NCBI GenBank assembly: GCA_050486105.1 | Contig: JBJHCR010000102.1 | Location: forward strand, 1-18,244 | Source of the DNA: JAEXNA01 sp050486105 | Lineage (GTDB): Bacteria > Vulcanimicrobiota > Xenobia > Xenobiales > JADMJV01 | Length of the DNA stretch: 18,244 bases | Direction: 5' to 3' | Shown here: positions 14,551 through 18,244 of the stretch, piece after piece | Layout of the letters: every line of letters begins with the position of its first letter | Position numbering within the stretch: position 1 is the stretch's first letter | Position numbers and translations under genes: made by a program | Notes under the pieces: generated by a model | Seen by the model: only the letters and a program-made list of their open reading frames with translations | Databases searched by the model: none | What the model was told of the DNA's origin: nothing

Positions 14551-16434
14551 GTGCTAAGAAACTCGAGGTTCTTGAGCAAGGATCGCCCTACCTTCTTAAG
14601 AGGGAGGGGGTCCTTCGGCCCGGAACTCAAGGTGGCCGTGTCTTCAAACTTCACCCGAGCCCTGACTCAAGCTTGGAGTCTGCTTTCTCCCCAGGCTCGG
14701 ACGGCCTTTGTTTTAGTGGTCTTGAGTGCGACTTTCGGGGCCTTCCTGGAGATCGCCGCGCTGTTGGTTCTCAGCAGGTTTATGGGTTTAGTGGTGGAGC
14801 CCAAAGAAGATCTGTATCTGGGGCCGCTGCGGAGGTTAGCCGCCGAAGGCGGCGTAAACACCGATTTTGAATTCGCAACGGTGTTCGGGTTGACGGCCCT
14901 GGCCCTTCTGGCTCTTGCCAACACCGTGGGAGCTTTCAATCTTCGTTTGAGCACCCGCTTCATTTTTCAACAGGACACCAAGATCTCAAGCGAGCTTCTT
15001 CGGCGATATCTGCTGGCCGATTATCTGAGTATGAGCCGACTGCACAGTGCCGACCTGATCAAGAACGTGCATTCCGGAGTGGCGGCTCACGGTGTCTTGT
15101 CTCCGTTGGTTCGAGGCTCGACCTACAGCGTTTTGGTGCTGACCTACAGCCTCACCATGCTGACCCTGGACCCCTGGATCTCTTTGGGACTCAGCCTGTT
15201 TGTTGCTGCGTCCTACGTTATCATGTCCTGGGGAATGAGACGGTCTCTTCTTCAATTTGGATCCGACATTCATCGTCATGCCAAGGCCGGTTATCGCAGC
15301 AGCAGTGAGGCCCTGGGGGGTCTCAAGGTGATCAAGGTGATGGGTCGGGAAGAAACCTTTCTGCAGCGATACCAAAAGAGCAGCGATTTGGGGAACCAGC
15401 TTCGCGGACATCAGATCGTCTTGGAATCTTTCCCACGCTATTTCTTAGAAGTGGTGGCCTTCAGTTCTATCATCGGGGTGGCCCTATACTATCTATGGAC
15501 CGGAGTGCCTTCTGCCGAGTTGCTGGCTCGACTCAGTGTGTACACCTTTGCTGGTTACCGCCTGATTCCAGCGGTGCACGAGCTTTATGTGAACTGGAAC
15601 CGTATCGTGATTCACTCTGCAGCCCTGAACGAAGTGGTCCAAGGAATGAATTTTCTGTCTTCGGATGAGCCTTCCTCGGGAGATCCCCTTTCTTTTGGCC
15701 AGTCTCTGCGGCTCGAAGAGGTTGGGTTTTCTTATCTCTTGGAGGATCTTCCCACTCTCAAGCAGGTCACTCTGGATATCCCCAGGGGGGCAAGCGTCGG
15801 GATCGTGGGGCCCACCGGGGCGGGTAAGACCACGCTAGTGGACCTGATTCTAGGCCTGCTGGAACCCACAGAGGGTCGAATCCTGATTGACGGGGTGACT
15901 CTCGACCGAACCAACCGCAAGGCTTGGCAAAGAAAGCTCGGATACGTACCCCAGGAGATCTTTTTGGTCGACGATACGGTGACCGCCAACATCGCTTTTG
16001 GTATTCCTTTAGAGGACGTGGACCAGCAGGCCGTCGAGGAAGCAGCCAAGGCCTCGGAGTTGCATGCTTTCGTGTCCGCTCTCCCCGATGGTTACGACAC
16101 CCTGGTCGGGGAGCGAGGCGTTCGTTTCAGCGGGGGCGAGCGGCAGCGATTGGGACTGGCCCGGGCTCTGTACTCTAAGCCCGAAGTCCTGATCCTGGAT
16201 GAGGCGACCAGTGCCCTGGACAACCTGACCGAGCGAGTGGTGGTCCAGGCGATTGGTGACCTCTCCGGGGACCGCACCGTGATCACCATCGCTCATCGTC
16301 TGTCCACGGTTCGGGACTGCGATCTGATCTTGGTTCTGAAGGAAGGGACCTTGGTCGACAGCGGGACTTTTCGGGAACTCTCGGAGCGCTCCGGGGTGTT
16401 TTCCGAGCTGTTAGGATCCGCTCAGTTGAGTTGA
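14551..16434 (+). CDS. ABC exporter, PglK-like lipid-linked glycan flippase
   Basis: A full-length half-transporter: six membrane segments in about residues 45-345, then a nucleotide-binding domain. Walker A G-P-T-G-A-G-K-T is at 420-427 with Lys426, the signature S-G-G-E-R-Q begins at 527, Walker B I-L-D-E has Asp550/Glu551 and the switch histidine is His582. Such homodimers move lipids or lipid-linked sugars outward with ATP. Campylobacter PglK flips the glycan used by PglB, and the divergent AglB-like gene here makes that role the best guess. MsbA-like lipid export is the alternative. The first 27 residues are Arg-rich and unlike the family, so translation may begin at GTG 14632 or 14638. 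The end overlaps the convergent glycosyltransferase by 24 bases. Confidence 0.82.
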   Translation: MLRNSRFLSKDRPTFLRGRGSFGPELKVAVSSNFTRALTQAWSLLSPQARTAFVLVVLSATFGAFLEIAALLVLSRFMGLVVEPKEDLYLGPLRRLAAEGGVNTDFEFATVFGLTALALLALANTVGAFNLRLSTRFIFQQDTKISSELLRRYLLADYLSMSRLHSADLIKNVHSGVAAHGVLSPLVRGSTYSVLVLTYSLTMLTLDPWISLGLSLFVAASYVIMSWGMRRSLLQFGSDIHRHAKAGYRSSSEALGGLKVIKVMGREETFLQRYQKSSDLGNQLRGHQIVLESFPRYFLEVVAFSSIIGVALYYLWTGVPSAELLARLSVYTFAGYRLIPAVHELYVNWNRIVIHSAALNEVVQGMNFLSSDEPSSGDPLSFGQSLRLEEVGFSYLLEDLPTLKQVTLDIPRGASVGIVGPTGAGKTTLVDLILGLLEPTEGRILIDGVTLDRTNRKAWQRKLGYVPQEIFLVDDTVTANIAFGIPLEDVDQQAVEEAAKASELHAFVSALPDGYDTLVGERGVRFSGGERQRLGLARALYSKPEVLILDEATSALDNLTERVVVQAIGDLSGDRTVITIAHRLSTVRDCDLILVLKEGTLVDSGTFRELSERSGVFSELLGSAQLS

Positions 16435-17580
16435 ACGCTCCAGAAAACGGTCTACCAATGTTGCAAACTCCCGCAGAAACCGTTCTTTGGTGAGATGTGG
16501 GCGCTGGGCCAACTGCTCTTGCCGCAATTCCTTTTCCAGGACCGGGTTCCTAAGGATGATGTCCCATTTCTCTATGGCCTGGGCTCGGTCTGAGTATTGA
16601 AGTCTGGGATCGGTGACGATCTCGGTCTGCCCTCCATCGTCGCAGACCATGGTGAGACAGCCGGCTTGGACCAGTTCGGCGATGGCCATGCCGTAGTGCT
16701 CCTGAGCCATGCCGTGGATTCCGTAGGCATGGGTGAGGAGCAGGGTTTGCAAATGTTCTCTGCTGGGGCCTTCGACGACCTCGAGCCAGGGTTTTTCTTG
16801 CTGGACGGCTCGCAACTGCTTGAGGACCTCAAGATGGTTTCGAGATCCAGCCAAGGTCAATCCCACCTCGTGACCCAAATTTCTTAGGCCCTCCACGATG
16901 GAGACCAACTTGGGCAACTCTTTCTCAGGAGATAGGCGCCCCACCGCCAGGAATCTTGCCTGGCGAGGCCCTGGTTCTTGCCCAGGAGGCTCATGCAAAG
17001 GAGGAGGGTGCAGCACCACCGGCTGGCGATTGGGATATTGACTCTTCAGTAGGCCCCCGGTCCAGGCCGAGTTGACCAGAGTCAGGTTCTGATACTCAGG
17101 CTGCTCGCGAAAGCCGGAGATCAAGCAACAGAGCCTAGGATACAGACCCAGGGCCGTGCGCAAGAACCAATTCTCGTTCCACCCTGGGGGCGCATCGGGT
17201 CTGGGTTGGATGTTCCAAGGGAAATGGATGTACTCGATGGACGGGCGCCCGAAATCTTGTTCGTTGTTGGCCGAGCAAATCAGATCGAAACGGTGTCCGA
17301 TCGTCTTGGCTTTACGCATTAGGAGGTGGGTTTCCACCAGGGCGAACCCAGGGCCTAGGCGGCGCAAATTGGTGATGAACGAAGTGCCGTATGGGAGCGT
17401 AATGATCGGTATGGAACTCAAGGAGGTGCCGCAGAACTCATCGATTTTGGGAAAATCTGGCGGAAAAATGGACAGCACCGTAACCCGGCCCCGTTCGCTC
17501 AGATGCTGCAGCATCCAAGAAGCAACTCCGTTGCCTCCCCCTGGCGGGTCGAGATTTGGTTGCACGAAGAGGATCTCCAT
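16411..17580 (-). CDS. GT4-family glycosyltransferase resembling Alg11
   Basis: A 389-aa GT-B enzyme expected to add a sugar from a nucleotide donor to a lipid-linked glycan at the cytoplasmic membrane face. The start has a glycine-rich G-G-G-N-G-V-A-S-W loop near residues 13-21. The middle has Y-I-H-F-P-W, the C-terminal half has V-G-R-L-S-P-E-K-E, and the E-x7-E motif is E294-H-Y-G-M-A-I-A-E302 followed by A-G-C-L-T-M-V and G-G-Q-T-E-I-V. The Y-x-H-x-P and H-x-M-x-x-E-H-x-G stretches recall eukaryotic Alg11 mannosyltransferases. I chose the ATG at 17580, 19 bases after the upstream stop. The frame opens at a TTG at 17673, but those 31 extra residues would overlap the upstream gene. No clear Shine-Dalgarno is visible. 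Confidence 0.85.
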   Translation of the reverse strand: MEILFVQPNLDPPGGGNGVASWMLQHLSERGRVTVLSIFPPDFPKIDEFCGTSLSSIPIITLPYGTSFITNLRRLGPGFALVETHLLMRKAKTIGHRFDLICSANNEQDFGRPSIEYIHFPWNIQPRPDAPPGWNENWFLRTALGLYPRLCCLISGFREQPEYQNLTLVNSAWTGGLLKSQYPNRQPVVLHPPPLHEPPGQEPGPRQARFLAVGRLSPEKELPKLVSIVEGLRNLGHEVGLTLAGSRNHLEVLKQLRAVQQEKPWLEVVEGPSREHLQTLLLTHAYGIHGMAQEHYGMAIAELVQAGCLTMVCDDGGQTEIVTDPRLQYSDRAQAIEKWDIILRNPVLEKELRQEQLAQRPHLTKERFLREFATLVDRFLERSTQLSGS

Positions 17581-17599
17581 GGGGCGGTTTTGGCGTTTT

Positions 17600-18244
17600 C
17601 TAGGTTGCACTCTGTGGGGGCTCCTGGCTTCTCTTGGATTCAAGGACTTTAGGGGAAAGTGGGCTAGAGCCAACAGAGAAAATCGACTGGAAGGCTCTAG
17701 CCCAGATTCTTGGCCAACTGTAGGCCTCGAGAAACTTTGGGTTTGGCGGAACTTGGCGACGATGGGGCAAGGCTAGAATGAGGTCTCTCATTTGCGAAGG
17801 GCTTTCGGCGAAGGAGACCGAGGAGCCCAAAGCCTCTCTGCTCAGACCTTCGGCTCCAAAGCCGGTCGACAGGACTGGTCTGCCGCAGGCTACCGCCTCG
17901 AGAATCTTAAGACGGGTACCCCCTCCCGATTGGAGAGGCACGATCACCGCATCACAAGCACGAATAAGTTCAGGGAGTTCTTCAAAGTAGCCCAGAAAGG
18001 TGAGGTTGGGATACTTCAGAGCTAGATTTTGTGGACCCACTCCGGCAATAAGGAAGTCGATGTGCGAGGGGCAAAGGGGAGCCAACTTTTCACCTAATAT
18101 GTGGACAGCTTCTGCGTTTGGCGGGTAGGTCAAGACTCCGAAAAAGAGGATTCTTCTCCGACTTAGATCGGGTGATGGGGAAGAGGACGGGTGGACTTCT
18201 GGGTGATAAATTTCAGGATCGAATCCGTTGGGGGCCACCCATAC
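17600..18244 (-). CDS. GT4-family glycosyltransferase, 5' end cut by window
   Basis: Only the C-terminal domain (about 214 residues) is inside the window; the frame runs open through base 18244. It begins in the V-A-P-N-G-F-D hinge typical of GT4 enzymes, then R-I-L-F-F-G-V-L-T-Y-P-P-N-A-E-A and F-L-I-A-G-V-G-P. The donor-binding segment is G-G-G-T-R-L-K-I-L-E-A-V-A-C-G-R-P-V-L-S-T, in which the usual E-x7-E pattern is replaced by a G-x-R-x-K-I-L-E-A form common in this family. It probably builds the same glycan as the next gene, from which it is separated by 19 bases in an operon order. Confidence 0.84.
   Translation of the reverse strand, partial: VWVAPNGFDPEIYHPEVHPSSSPSPDLSRRRILFFGVLTYPPNAEAVHILGEKLAPLCPSHIDFLIAGVGPQNLALKYPNLTFLGYFEELPELIRACDAVIVPLQSGGGTRLKILEAVACGRPVLSTGFGAEGLSREALGSSVSFAESPSQMRDLILALPHRRQVPPNPKFLEAYSWPRIWARAFQSIFSVGSSPLSPKVLESKRSQEPPQSAT

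Overview
The window is a gene-dense stretch of bacterial chromosome with moderately high GC and frequent GTG/TTG starts. Signal peptides and a lipobox lipoprotein, together with surface-sugar genes, suggest a Gram-negative-type bacterium. I cannot assign a phylum from the sequence alone. No tRNA, rRNA, transposase, integrase or CRISPR array was found.

Layout. (1) 1-3536, plus strand: a sugar-nucleotide cassette made of a WbqC-family protein (cut by the window edge), an RmlB-like NDP-sugar 4,6-dehydratase, an ArnB/VioA-type PLP sugar aminotransferase and an unrecognised 174-aa protein. Its likely product is a 4-amino-4,6-dideoxy sugar nucleotide. A perfect 10-bp hairpin lies between the dehydratase and the aminotransferase. 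(2) 3559-4757, minus strand: a split ThrE-type threonine/serine exporter (YjjP-like then YjjB-like, overlapping). (3) 4907-6585, plus strand: two translationally coupled unknown genes, the second exported. (4) 6587-9460, minus strand: a YitT-family membrane protein, a small exported protein and a YfcC-family transporter, probably one operon. (5) 9579-9921, minus strand: a very unusual 96-aa protein with 12 cysteines, 22 Arg/Lys and no Asp/Glu. It has five C-G-C motifs, a good ribosome binding site and its own terminator. (6) 10172-11899, plus strand: a large acidic Ig-like lipoprotein, divergent from the Cys-rich gene and ending in a strong terminator. (7) 12132-18244: an STT3/AglB-type oligosaccharyltransferase (minus), a divergent PglK-like ABC flippase (plus), and two GT4 glycosyltransferases (minus), one resembling eukaryotic Alg11 and one cut by the window edge.

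Taken together, blocks 1 and 7 look like parts of a glycan assembly and protein-glycosylation locus. The cassette at the left makes a modified sugar, GT4 enzymes build a lipid-linked oligosaccharide on the cytoplasmic face, the ABC protein flips it, and the AglB-like enzyme would transfer it to exported proteins. The transferase keeps most STT3 landmarks but has P-W-D-L-G where W-W-D-Y-G is expected, so its acceptor or chemistry may differ. The most novel single gene is the Cys-rich, acid-free protein at 9631-9921. Starts without a clear ribosome binding site are flagged in the entries.
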